Assembly (NCBI RefSeq): GCF_001423425.1
Contig: NZ_LMNX01000004.1
Coordinates: 457,432-521,431, forward strand
DNA from: Rhizobium sp. Leaf306
Lineage (GTDB): Bacteria; Pseudomonadota; Alphaproteobacteria; Rhizobiales; Rhizobiaceae
Reading direction: 5' to 3'
DNA length: 64,000 nt
In this document: in pieces, positions 9,212 through 16,789 of the stretch
How positions within the stretch are numbered: the stretch's first letter is position 1
Layout of the letters: each line of letters starts with the position of its first letter
The notes under the pieces: generated by a model
Database searches by the model: none
Seen by the model: the letters and a program-made list of their open reading frames with translations, nothing else
What the model was told of the DNA's origin: nothing
Made by a program: the position numbers and the translations under genes

Positions 9212-10275
9212 CGAAGCCCCTTCAGATACTGTGCAATGCGATCGGTTTCGGCTTCGGGCAACATGTTGTAATGCGGCATCCGCACGCCGGGCTTGATGCC
9301 GGCCGGATCGCGCAGGAAGCGGGCGATATCGGCGGTGGTGTTGCCAAGCGTGCCGGCCCCGACCGAACCGCGTTCGCCGAATGCAGTCAGATCCGGGCCA
9401 ATGACGCCGCGCGCCTCGGTGCCTGAAATCGCATGGCAGGCGGAACAGCCGTTTTTCAGAAACAGCGCCAACCCCTCGGCATCGCCGCCACCGGACGCGC
9501 TGCGGCGGGATGCGAGCCAGGCGTCATAGGCTGGCTTTTCCATCACCTCCACGGTAAAGCCCATCAGCGCATGCGAGGTGCCGCAGAATTCGGCGCAGAC
9601 TCCGCGATAGGAGCCGGGCTTGTCACCCTCCAGCGTCAGCACGTTGCGGCGGCCGGGGATCATGTCCATCTTGCCGCCGAGCACCGGGATCCAGAACGAA
9701 TGGATGACATCGGGTGAGGTCAGCTGAAACGCCACCCGCTCGCCGACCGGCATGCGGATCTCGTTGGCGGTCTCGAAGGCGACAGAGCCGTCCGGATCGA
9801 GATAACGGACGCGCCACCAGTACTGCTCGCCCGTGACATCGATCTGTTGGAGCCCCTCACCGCCGCCTGAGAAAAACGGACGGACATTCGGCATCAGCCA
9901 CATGGCGTAGGATAACAGCGCGCCAAGAACGATGCAGGGCATCACGGCGCCGCCCCAGAGGATCAGCCTGCCCGCCCCTTGTTCGGAATGGGCGTTCTTC
10001 TTGCGCGCCGCATAAAACAGAAGCACCACGACGCCGACCCAGATCACCGCGCCGCCGATCAGCATCGCGAAGAACAGTGTCGCGACACCCGCGGCTTCCC
10101 GTCCCGCGGGATCAAGCACCGACAGGTCGCCGGAGCAGGAAACCAACAGCGGACAGAGGAGGAAGAGGGAGAGGATCGCTTTCGTTGCAGGCCAAAGCGT
10201 GCGGGCGATGACATCGCCTCTATGGATCTGAGATCGGGTTGGCCGGCCATCGCCGGTCAAGCGGTCATCGTTCAT
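9208..10275 (-). CDS. Cytochrome c oxidase subunit II with fused cytochrome c domain
   Basis: Electron-entry subunit of the oxidase. The order is: an N-terminal lipoprotein-like signal (LLCPLLVSCSG), two membrane segments, a cupredoxin domain with the CuA site (CAEFCGTSHALM, plus the upstream HSFWIP histidine), and a C-terminal cytochrome c domain (CSACH, distal Met in MPHYNM). Fusion of cytochrome c to subunit II is typical of caa3 oxidases. An in-frame TTG exists at 10308, but the ATG at 10275 is preferred: a putative promoter -10 element would overlap the TTG. First gene of the operon; the stop overlaps the next start by ATGA. Confidence 0.92.
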   Translation of the reverse strand: MNDDRLTGDGRPTRSQIHRGDVIARTLWPATKAILSLFLLCPLLVSCSGDLSVLDPAGREAAGVATLFFAMLIGGAVIWVGVVVLLFYAARKKNAHSEQGAGRLILWGGAVMPCIVLGALLSYAMWLMPNVRPFFSGGGEGLQQIDVTGEQYWWRVRYLDPDGSVAFETANEIRMPVGERVAFQLTSPDVIHSFWIPVLGGKMDMIPGRRNVLTLEGDKPGSYRGVCAEFCGTSHALMGFTVEVMEKPAYDAWLASRRSASGGGDAEGLALFLKNGCSACHAISGTEARGVIGPDLTAFGERGSVGAGTLGNTTADIARFLRDPAGIKPGVRMPHYNMLPEAETDRIAQYLKGLR

Positions 10276-10306
10276 TCTGCCATTTTCCCCCGGCTCCAAC
10301 AGGCGC

Positions 10307-10331
10307 AATGCGCAACACCGAGTTTTGTTCC
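10307..10331 (-). promoter_or_regulatory. Possible EcfG-like promoter of the oxidase operon
   Basis: On the minus strand GGAAC (10331-10327) is followed after exactly 16 nt by CATT (10310-10307), 32 nt before the preferred subunit II start. The general stress sigma factor EcfG of alphaproteobacteria recognises GGAAC-N16/17-CGTT; the -10 box here differs at one conserved base, so this is tentative. Confidence 0.3.
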
Positions 10332-10408
10332 CCGCCTAGCGCAATATTTTTCGGGGAGAGCATTTGGGACCGCATGGCCTCGAACTTCATGACAACCGCT
10401 CGCGAAAA

Positions 10409-10433
10409 GGAACTATCGCCCTCTGGCTCCGTT
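10409..10433 (+). promoter_or_regulatory. EcfG (general stress sigma factor) type promoter of the ku operon
   Basis: GGAAC (10409-10413), a 16-nt spacer and CGTT (10430-10433) match the EcfG/RpoE2 consensus exactly. It lies 50 nt before the first ku start, on the correct strand. In Sinorhizobium meliloti some ku genes are reported to be induced through RpoE2, which fits. Confidence 0.75.
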
Positions 10434-10482
10434 ACGTCACCTTCGTTGACGATCCCGCCGTCAAGCAAGGGAGCAGGCCGAT

Positions 10483-11400
10483 ATGAGTGCACCACGTGCC
10501 AACTGGAAAGGTCATATCAAGTTCGGCGAGGTGAGCTGCCCTGTCGCGCTCTACACAGCGGTTTCATCGTCGGACCGGATCAGCTTCAACATCCTCAATC
10601 GCAAGACCGGAAATCGCGTGCGCCGCGAGTTTGTGGACAGCGAGACAGGTGACCCCGTCGAGCACGACGACCAGGTGAAGGGCTACGAGACCGGCAGCGG
10701 CAAATACGTGGTGCTGGAGCCGGACGAGATCGCCGCCGCGATCCCCGAGAGCGACAAGACACTCGATATCGACGCGTTCATTCCATGCTCGGAAATCGAC
10801 GACATCTATTTCGACAAGCCCTATTATCTCGCGCCCCAAAAGCTCGGCGAGGAAGCCTTTGCGCTTCTGCGCGACGGCATGAAGGAGGCAGGCGTTGCCG
10901 CCATTGCCACCACCGTCCTGTTTCGCCGGCTGCGGACGGTTCTGATCCGTCCCCACGGCGACGGGCTGATCGGCACCACGCTCAATTTCGATTACGAGGT
11001 CCGCTCGACGGACAAGGCGTTCGAAGACGTGACGGAGGTGAAGATCGACAACGAGATGCTCGAGCTCGCCTCCCACATCATCGGCACCAAGAAGGGCCAC
11101 TACGACCCCACCAAGTTCGACGACCGGTATGAAGAAGCGCTGGCCGAACTGGTGAAGGCGAAGCTCGAGGGCAAGAAGATCCCGAAGCGGAAGGCTCCGA
11201 CAGCCTCCAAGCCGACCGATCTTCTTCAGGCCCTGCGTGATAGCGCCGGCATGGGCGGCAAGTCCGGATCAACGGACAAGCCGAAGGCAAAGACCAAGGC
11301 GAGCGCCAAGCCGAAATCCGCCAACACCAACAAGACGCCGCGCAAGACTGCCAAGTCAGCACCATCATCCTCGACAAGCACGCGCCGCAAGGCCGGTTAA
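10483..11400 (+). CDS. ku: Ku DNA-end-binding protein, first copy
   Basis: Ring-forming protein that binds double-strand DNA ends and recruits the end-joining ligase LigD. The conserved Ku core covers about residues 5-235 (WKGHIKFGEVSCPVALYTA start, FVDSETGDPVEHDD, LAPQKLGEEAFALLRDGM). A lysine/threonine/serine-rich tail of about 45 residues follows the LLQALRDSAG segment; such basic C-termini are known to help Ku hold DNA and move inward from ends. Length 305 aa is usual. GGGAG precedes the ATG. It is the first gene of a two-gene operon, 14 bp ahead of a second Ku, behind an EcfG-type promoter. Rhizobia commonly carry several ku genes, and tandem pairs may form heterodimers. Confidence 0.95.
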   Translation: MSAPRANWKGHIKFGEVSCPVALYTAVSSSDRISFNILNRKTGNRVRREFVDSETGDPVEHDDQVKGYETGSGKYVVLEPDEIAAAIPESDKTLDIDAFIPCSEIDDIYFDKPYYLAPQKLGEEAFALLRDGMKEAGVAAIATTVLFRRLRTVLIRPHGDGLIGTTLNFDYEVRSTDKAFEDVTEVKIDNEMLELASHIIGTKKGHYDPTKFDDRYEEALAELVKAKLEGKKIPKRKAPTASKPTDLLQALRDSAGMGGKSGSTDKPKAKTKASAKPKSANTNKTPRKTAKSAPSSSTSTRRKAG

Positions 11401-11414
11401 GGGAAACGACAGCC

Positions 11415-12221
11415 ATGGCGATACGTCCCTACTGGAAAGGCTATCTGAAGCTTTCGCTCGTCACCTGCTCCGTCGAGATGACACCGGCGACCTCGGAAAG
11501 CGAGAAGGTGCGCTTCCACACGCTTAACCGCGAAACCGGCAACCGCGTGCAGAGCCACTACGTCGACTCAGTGACCGGCAAGCCTGTGCGCGATGACGAT
11601 GAAGTCAAAGGCTATCAGCGCGGCGAAGACGACTACGTGATGCTGGAAGACGAAGAGCTCGACAATGTCGCGCTCGAAAGCACCAAGACGATCGACATCT
11701 CGACCTTCACGCCGCGATCCGAAATCGACTGGATCTGGCTCGATACGCCCTACTATCTGACGCCCAACGAGAAGGTCAGCGAAGAGGCATTCTCGGTGAT
11801 CCGTGCCGCGATGGACAGCCAGGAGATGGTCGGCATTTCGCGACTGGTGCTCGGCCGGCGCGAACGGGCCGTGATGATCGAGCCCCGCGGCAAGGGCATC
11901 GTGCTCTGGACGCTGCGCTTCGGCGACGAAGTGCGCGAGGCCAAGGACTATTTCGACGGACTGGACAAGGCCGAGCCCGAAAAGGCGACACTGCCGCTGA
12001 TCCGCAAGCTGATAGAACAGCAGACCCGCCCCTGGGACGCGAAATTCGTGACCGATCCGGTGCAGGACAATCTGCTCGACATCATCAAGGCGAAGAAGAA
12101 GCAGCGCCGCCCGGTACCGAAGAAGGCCGAAAAGGAAGAGTCGGAGAAGCCGAGCAACGTCATCGACATCATGGATGCGCTGAAACGCTCGCTGGCGGCA
12201 GACAAGCGGAAGAGCAAGTAG
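11415..12221 (+). CDS. ku: Ku DNA-end-binding protein, second copy
   Basis: Second Ku protein (268 aa), clearly related to its upstream neighbour (both open with WKGxxK, then TGNRVxxxxVDSxTG) but well diverged, so not a recent duplication. Core at about residues 1-215; the C-terminal part holds a basic stretch (KKKQRRPVPKKAEK) and the short conserved SNVIDIMDALKRSL helix, parallel to the LLQALRDS segment of the first copy. Only 14 bp separate the genes and the ribosome binding site overlaps the upstream stop, so the two are co-transcribed and probably made in similar amounts, as expected for a heterodimer. Converges on ligD across a palindromic repeat. Confidence 0.95.
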   Translation: MAIRPYWKGYLKLSLVTCSVEMTPATSESEKVRFHTLNRETGNRVQSHYVDSVTGKPVRDDDEVKGYQRGEDDYVMLEDEELDNVALESTKTIDISTFTPRSEIDWIWLDTPYYLTPNEKVSEEAFSVIRAAMDSQEMVGISRLVLGRRERAVMIEPRGKGIVLWTLRFGDEVREAKDYFDGLDKAEPEKATLPLIRKLIEQQTRPWDAKFVTDPVQDNLLDIIKAKKKQRRPVPKKAEKEESEKPSNVIDIMDALKRSLAADKRKSK

Positions 12222-12326
12222 GGCGACGGCTGGTGGGGAACGGCGGGGTCGGGCTGCTGACGAAGGTCTTAGCCAATACCTCTGCGGGTCATGAGGGAAA
12301 TTGATCCGGTTGCCAAACACTCCTCT

Positions 12327-12432
12327 TCCTCGCCCTTGTGGCGGGGATCCAGTCAGCTCAAGTCCTTGAGCTGAAACGAGTCTTTGACCCGACGGACGTC
12401 GGGTCGCTGGATCCCCGCCACAAGGGCGAGGA
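12327..12432. repeat. Cloverleaf-like palindromic repeat between ku and ligD
   Basis: A perfect 26-bp inverted repeat (12327-12352 and 12407-12432) encloses two further hairpins: a 10-bp stem (12353-12362 with 12365-12374, 2-nt loop) and an 8-bp stem (12386-12393 with 12398-12405, 4-nt loop). Folded as single strand it would make a three-stem cloverleaf of about 106 nt. Mosaic palindromes like this are dispersed between genes in Rhizobiaceae (RIME-type elements). It occupies the 305-bp gap between the convergent ku and ligD genes and could end transcription from both sides. I see no second copy in this window. Confidence 0.8.
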
Positions 12433-12526
12433 TGAGGGAGAGTGGGGTATCGCTCTCCCCAAACAAAGCTTCTTCAGGGTTTGCCAGAGGCCTCAGGCCG
12501 ACGCCGGCCTACCGTTCCCACCCCCC

Positions 12527-15199
12527 TCAGCCTCGAGCCTCAACCTTCTTCAATCGCTTGATCGCCTCTGCAAGCGGCCGTTCGGCATCGCAATAGTCCT
12601 TCCACGCTTCGCTTTTCGCAATCAGCGCCGGCACCGTATGAATGGTGAAGCGCTGCGGGTCGAGGTCGGCTTTGACCTGGGTCCAGGTGAGCGGCATGGA
12701 GACCGTCGCACCCTCGCGCGCACGCGGCGAAAGCGGCGCGACGGCTGTCGCCATGCGGTCGTTTCGCAGATAGTCGATGAAGATGCGGCCTTCACGCAGC
12801 TTCTTCGACATCTTGGTGAGATAGAGATCGGGATCGTCCTGCGCCATCAGGTTGGAAACCCGGTGCGCGAAATCCTTGGCTTCATCCCAGGTTAGTTCCT
12901 TGCGGCCGCCCGTCTTCAGCGGCACGACCACGTGCAGGCCCTTGCCGCCGGTCGTCTTGCAAAAGCTCATCAGCCCCAGTTCGTCGAGCCGGTCGCGAAT
13001 TTCCCGCGCGGCCTCGACCACTTTCGGAAAGGCGACATCGGGAGCCGGATCGAGGTCGAACACAAGCCGGCCGGGAACTTCGGGCTTGTTCGGCTGGCAG
13101 TTCCATGGGTGCAGTTCAAGCGATCCGACCTGCGCCAGCGCTGCCAGTCCCTCGATGCGATCGACCTGCAGATAGGCCTTCTTGTCGCCGTGTACCTTGA
13201 CCAGTTCCAGAAGGTTCGACGTGCCTTGCATGGCATGCCGCTGGAAGAACTGCTCGCCGCCGATACCATCCGGCGCGCGGATGACCGAGCAGGGCCGACC
13301 CTTGATATGGTCGATCATCCAGCTCGCAACCGATTCGTAGTAACGGCCAAGATCCTCCTTGGTAACAGGCGTGTCGCCGTTTTGCGCATCGCTTGGCCAG
13401 AGCGGCTTGTCGGGATTGGAGAGCATCACCCCCATCACTTCCGCCTTGCCGCCCCTGCCGCGCGGCACCTTCGTCGTCTTTGCAGCGCTGGCGGTCTTTT
13501 CCGCCTTTGGCTGCGGCGTCTCCTGATCCGGTGAAGCCGGCTTTTCCGCCTCGACCTCATCAGCTGGCTTGTCTTCGCGCAGGCCCTTGAATGCCGCCTG
13601 GCGCACCTGGCCGTCGTTGGTCCAGCCCGCGAACTGGATCTCGGCAACCAGGTCCGGTTTCACCCAATGCATGTCCTTGGTCTTCTTCGGCGCTCCGATA
13701 CCGGTAAACGGACTTTTGTCGGCAGAAAGCGGTTCGAGCTTGGACATCAGATCCGCCGCCCTGCCCGCGCCAAAACCGGTTCCAACGCGTCCGACATAAA
13801 CGAAATGGTTGTCGCGATAGACGCCGGCCAAAAGCGAGCGGAATTTGCCTTCGGTCGTCGCATAACCGCCGATCACCACCTCGTGGCCGGCACGGCACTT
13901 GGCCTTGACCCAGGTATCGCTTCGGCCCGACCGATAGGGTGCATCCGCCTGTTTCGAGACGATTCCTTCGAGCGAGAGACGGCAGGCGGAACGCAGAACC
14001 GCATCGCCACCGGTTTCGAAATGGTCGACATAGCGGATGCGCGCCCCCGCTTCCGCCTCGGCAATCACCTTCGAAAGTCGAGACTTCCGCTCGTCCAGCG
14101 GCATGTCGCGCAGGTCTTGGCCCTCGTGGAAGAGGAGATCGAAGGCGAAATAGACAAGGTCGTCTGTCTTGTCCTCGGAAAGTGCCGCCTGCAGCGCTGC
14201 GAAATCCGGCGCGCCGTCATGATCGAGCGCGCAGATCTCTCCGTCGATGACCGTATCCGGCAGGACTGCGGCATCCTTGGCGATCTGCGAAAACCGCTCC
14301 GTCCAGTCGAGCCCCTTGCGGGTCCTTAAGATGGTCTTGCCATCCTGCACGCGCATCTGAACACGATATCCATCGAATTTGATCTCATGCAGCCAGCCTT
14401 CTGCCGACGGTGGCCGGTCGCGGATCTGGCAGAGCTGCGGTGCAATGAAATCCGGCATTTTTTCCGAGGCCGGTTTCGCCTTATCTGCGCTCTTGCCCTT
14501 GCCCTGGGTCTTGCCGCGCCGTTCGTCAGCCGCCAGTCCTTCGCTGCTGTCCCACACGGCATCCGCATCGACCGCGCCGCTGGTCAGCATGAAAGGCTTC
14601 GGCTTGCGTCCCTTGCCCGCAGCGATCGTTGCCATGTCGCGACCGGACGCGACCGACGTTTCGGCCTCCTTCAGGATAGCATCGCCGTCCTTGTCGACGG
14701 AATGGTCGTCGATATGCTTGATCAGCAGCCAGTTGGTGCGCTTGCCGCCATCGCGATCCTTTTTCATCCGCACCAGCACGAAGCCGCCCTGCAGCCTTTC
14801 GCCATCCAGAATGAATTTGAAATCGCCCTTGGCGAGAGCCTTCTCCAGGGAAAGCGCGCCGTCGACTTCCCAATATCCCCGATCCCAGAGCATGACCGTG
14901 CCGCCGCCATACTCGCCTTTCGGAATGGTGCCTTCGAAATCGCCGTAGTCGAGCGGATGGTCCTCGACCTCGACGGCGAGGCGCTTGTCCTGAGGATCGA
15001 GCGAGGGTCCGCGGGTCACCGCCCAGGACTTGAACACGCCATCCATTTCCAGCCGCAGATCGTAATGCAGTCGCGTCGCATCGTGCTTCTGGATGACGAA
15101 GCGGCCACGCTTGGACGGCCGCACTTCGGCGGCGCCGCTCGGCTCCTTGGTCGTCTTGAAATCACGCTTGCTGCGGTAGGTTGAAAGAGTATCGGACAT
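12527..15199 (-). CDS. ligD: Multifunctional end-joining ATP-dependent DNA ligase LigD
   Basis: Repairs double-strand breaks with Ku by trimming, filling and sealing ends. All three modules are present in the order phosphoesterase-ligase-polymerase. The 3'-phosphoesterase is residues 30-190 (H39 and H45 in KHDATRLHYDLRLE). The ligase is about 250-540, with the adenylated lysine K274 in HEIKFDGYR, and EGIVSK as a later nucleotidyl-transfer motif. A charged Pro/Ala/Lys linker covers about 545-585. The archaeo-eukaryotic primase-type polymerase is about 590-880, with metal-binding D715 and D717 in FDLDPAPD and GGKGLHVVVPL. Length 890 aa is full size. It faces the ku operon tail to tail, so the repair set is clustered but on two transcripts. 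Confidence 0.97.
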   Translation of the reverse strand: MSDTLSTYRSKRDFKTTKEPSGAAEVRPSKRGRFVIQKHDATRLHYDLRLEMDGVFKSWAVTRGPSLDPQDKRLAVEVEDHPLDYGDFEGTIPKGEYGGGTVMLWDRGYWEVDGALSLEKALAKGDFKFILDGERLQGGFVLVRMKKDRDGGKRTNWLLIKHIDDHSVDKDGDAILKEAETSVASGRDMATIAAGKGRKPKPFMLTSGAVDADAVWDSSEGLAADERRGKTQGKGKSADKAKPASEKMPDFIAPQLCQIRDRPPSAEGWLHEIKFDGYRVQMRVQDGKTILRTRKGLDWTERFSQIAKDAAVLPDTVIDGEICALDHDGAPDFAALQAALSEDKTDDLVYFAFDLLFHEGQDLRDMPLDERKSRLSKVIAEAEAGARIRYVDHFETGGDAVLRSACRLSLEGIVSKQADAPYRSGRSDTWVKAKCRAGHEVVIGGYATTEGKFRSLLAGVYRDNHFVYVGRVGTGFGAGRAADLMSKLEPLSADKSPFTGIGAPKKTKDMHWVKPDLVAEIQFAGWTNDGQVRQAAFKGLREDKPADEVEAEKPASPDQETPQPKAEKTASAAKTTKVPRGRGGKAEVMGVMLSNPDKPLWPSDAQNGDTPVTKEDLGRYYESVASWMIDHIKGRPCSVIRAPDGIGGEQFFQRHAMQGTSNLLELVKVHGDKKAYLQVDRIEGLAALAQVGSLELHPWNCQPNKPEVPGRLVFDLDPAPDVAFPKVVEAAREIRDRLDELGLMSFCKTTGGKGLHVVVPLKTGGRKELTWDEAKDFAHRVSNLMAQDDPDLYLTKMSKKLREGRIFIDYLRNDRMATAVAPLSPRAREGATVSMPLTWTQVKADLDPQRFTIHTVPALIAKSEAWKDYCDAERPLAEAIKRLKKVEARG

Positions 15200-15229
15200 G
15201 GAACGCTCCCTGCACGGCTAGGGAGTCCG

Positions 15230-15254
15230 AATGCCCTGCCGGCGCAATGGTTCC
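15230..15254 (-). promoter_or_regulatory. Possible EcfG-like promoter of ligD
   Basis: On the minus strand GGAAC (15254-15250) is followed after 16 nt by CATT (15233-15230), about 30 nt before the ligD start. It has the same one-base deviation from the EcfG consensus as the candidate in front of the oxidase operon. Suggestive because ku has a perfect match, but weak alone. Confidence 0.3.
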
Positions 15255-15352
15255 ACAACGCACGGTGGATGGATCGAAGGCGCTCGTCTTGCTGCTTAAC
15301 TCTCTTTTCGATACAAACGCACTCAAGGTTCGACAGCAGGGGATACGCCACC

Positions 15353-15787
15353 ATGAGCATCCAGCAGAAGCCGGTCTTCACGGCCGACGACGTGGCGCGG
15401 GCAGAGAGCTACAAGGCGCGCGACTATCCCGACAATGTCGATCCGAAGGTGGAAGACCTCGTCCGCCAGATGATCTCGAGCTTTGCCGACAAGTGGACGG
15501 TGGTCATCCTCGATACGCTGTGGGACGAAGGTGTTTTAAGGTTTTCCGACCTCGCCCGCCGCGTCACCGGCATCAGCCAGAAAATGCTGACCCAGACGCT
15601 TCGGCGCATGGAACGCGACGGTCTGGTCATTCGCAAGACCTATGCCTGCGTGCCGCCCAAGGTAGAATACAGCCTATCACCGCTCGGCCTGACGCTCGGG
15701 GCTGCCTTTTGCAATGTCTGGATCTGGGCGGTCGAGAACCACGATGCGGTGGCAAAGGCTCGGACAGCATTCGACGACGAAGGCTGA
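15353..15787 (+). CDS. HxlR-family winged-helix transcriptional regulator
   Basis: A 144-aa MarR-like regulator of the HxlR type. The core WTVVILDTLWDEGVLRFSDLARRVTGISQKML...RRMERDGLVIRKTY is the classic HxlR winged helix, with a wing around VPPKVEYSLSPLG. HxlR proteins often sense quinones, aldehydes or other electrophiles and repress a nearby oxidoreductase. The convergent short-chain dehydrogenase gene 39 bp away is the obvious candidate target. I chose the ATG at 15353 because the homologous part begins there; a longer frame upstream has no family support. Ligand unknown. Confidence 0.88.
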   Translation: MSIQQKPVFTADDVARAESYKARDYPDNVDPKVEDLVRQMISSFADKWTVVILDTLWDEGVLRFSDLARRVTGISQKMLTQTLRRMERDGLVIRKTYACVPPKVEYSLSPLGLTLGAAFCNVWIWAVENHDAVAKARTAFDDEG

Positions 15788-15810
15788 AGGCGCCAGCGAT
15801 ACCGGCGCCT
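15788..15810. terminator. Hairpin between convergent HxlR and SDR genes
   Basis: AGGCGCC (15788-15794) and GGCGCCT (15804-15810) form a perfect 7-bp stem with a 9-nt loop directly after the hxlR-type stop codon and just beyond the convergent dehydrogenase stop. No T-run follows, so it may be a weak bidirectional terminator. Confidence 0.45.
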
Positions 15811-15826
15811 CCAGAGATTGCAGCCC

Positions 15827-16576
15827 TTAGCTCGGGTTGATCATCGCAAAGACCTGGTCGAAATTGCCGGTGGCTTCGGCCGTGCGCTGCCGCATCACCC
15901 GCTGAACCATCACTTCTGACGGCGTCGGATCGGCGCAGAGCAGCCCGACGGACTCGGACACGAAATCGGCAAGCGGCATGGCCGTCGCGAATTTCGACTG
16001 GCCGGGTGTCAGCTCCGTCGCCACCTGCGGCGGGGCAAGCTCCACCACCGCAATCTTGGTGCTGCGCAATTCGTGCCGCAGGCTCGTTGTCCAGGAATGG
16101 ATGGCTGCCTTGGTGGCGCTGTAGGTCATGGAATCGGCGCGCGGCACGAAGGCAAGACCTGAGGAGACGGTGACGATCGCCGCTTCCGGCTTCTGGCGCA
16201 GATGCGGAAGCAGGGCCGAGGTGAGCCAGATCGGTGCGAGAAGGTTGGTGGTGATGGTGCGCTCGGCCACATCGACGTCATAGACATCAGCGAGCACGTT
16301 CTCGCGCTCCATGATCCCGGCATTGTGGATGACGACGTTGAGATCCGGATGATCATTGACCACCGAAGCGGCAAACTCGTTCAGGCCGTCCTTGTCGGTG
16401 ACATCGAGCTGGTATCCGCAAAGCGCCGGATTGTCCTTCAGCGTTTCGTTCAGGCTTGCCTCGTTGCGACCGGTAACGATCACCTTCGCGCCGCGTTCGG
16501 AAAGGGCGATGGCGAGTCCGCGGCCGATGCCGGAATTGCCGCCGGTAATCAGGATTGTTGCTTTCGTGAAATCCAT
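15827..16576 (-). CDS. Short-chain dehydrogenase/reductase (DltE-like)
   Basis: NAD(P)-dependent oxidoreductase of the classical SDR fold: cofactor motif TGGNSGIG near the N-terminus, N in VIHNAGIMERE, catalytic SSGL and YSATK. The sequence resembles the DltE-like SDR branch; the substrate cannot be read from it. Start set at the ATG at 16576 because GGAG lies 7 nt before it; a longer frame (from 16618) lacks a ribosome site. Upstream are two near-identical 12-bp direct repeats that may be the operator of the convergent HxlR regulator. About 249 aa. Confidence 0.85.
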   Translation of the reverse strand: MDFTKATILITGGNSGIGRGLAIALSERGAKVIVTGRNEASLNETLKDNPALCGYQLDVTDKDGLNEFAASVVNDHPDLNVVIHNAGIMERENVLADVYDVDVAERTITTNLLAPIWLTSALLPHLRQKPEAAIVTVSSGLAFVPRADSMTYSATKAAIHSWTTSLRHELRSTKIAVVELAPPQVATELTPGQSKFATAMPLADFVSESVGLLCADPTPSEVMVQRVMRQRTAEATGNFDQVFAMINPS

Positions 16577-16624
16577 TTGCATTCTCCAATGCTGCTGATG
16601 CGCTTCAATATCATCCATAGTAAC

Positions 16625-16654
16625 TTTTAGTAAGAAGGCACCTTTTCGTAAGAA
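16625..16654. promoter_or_regulatory. Direct repeats upstream of the SDR gene, possible HxlR operator
   Basis: TTTTAGTAAGAA (16625-16636) and TTTTCGTAAGAA (16643-16654) are 12-bp repeats with one mismatch, 18 bp apart; a third partial copy, AGTAAC, is at 16619-16624. They lie 49-78 nt before the dehydrogenase start, where a repressor or activator would act. Assignment to the neighbouring HxlR protein is inference. Confidence 0.4.
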
Positions 16655-16789
16655 ATGGGAAATTGGATGGGGCCATCACGGCAATGTGCCGCACACGGCC
16701 TGCCTGACAAGGGGCACACGGTTTACAGCATGACCGGTTCTGATTTACAGCTGCGCCCGAAATCTCGTCGGGAATACAAGGATAAGCCG

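Noticed and set aside
7142..9271. 709-codon open frame antisense to the oxidase subunit I/III gene
   Set aside because: Highly charged His/Asp/Arg-rich translation typical of antisense GC-rich DNA; the opposite strand is a clear oxidase.
12338..12895. Open frame crossing the palindromic repeat into the ligD 3' end
   Set aside because: It runs through a non-coding structured repeat and antisense to ligD; no start signal and no family resemblance.
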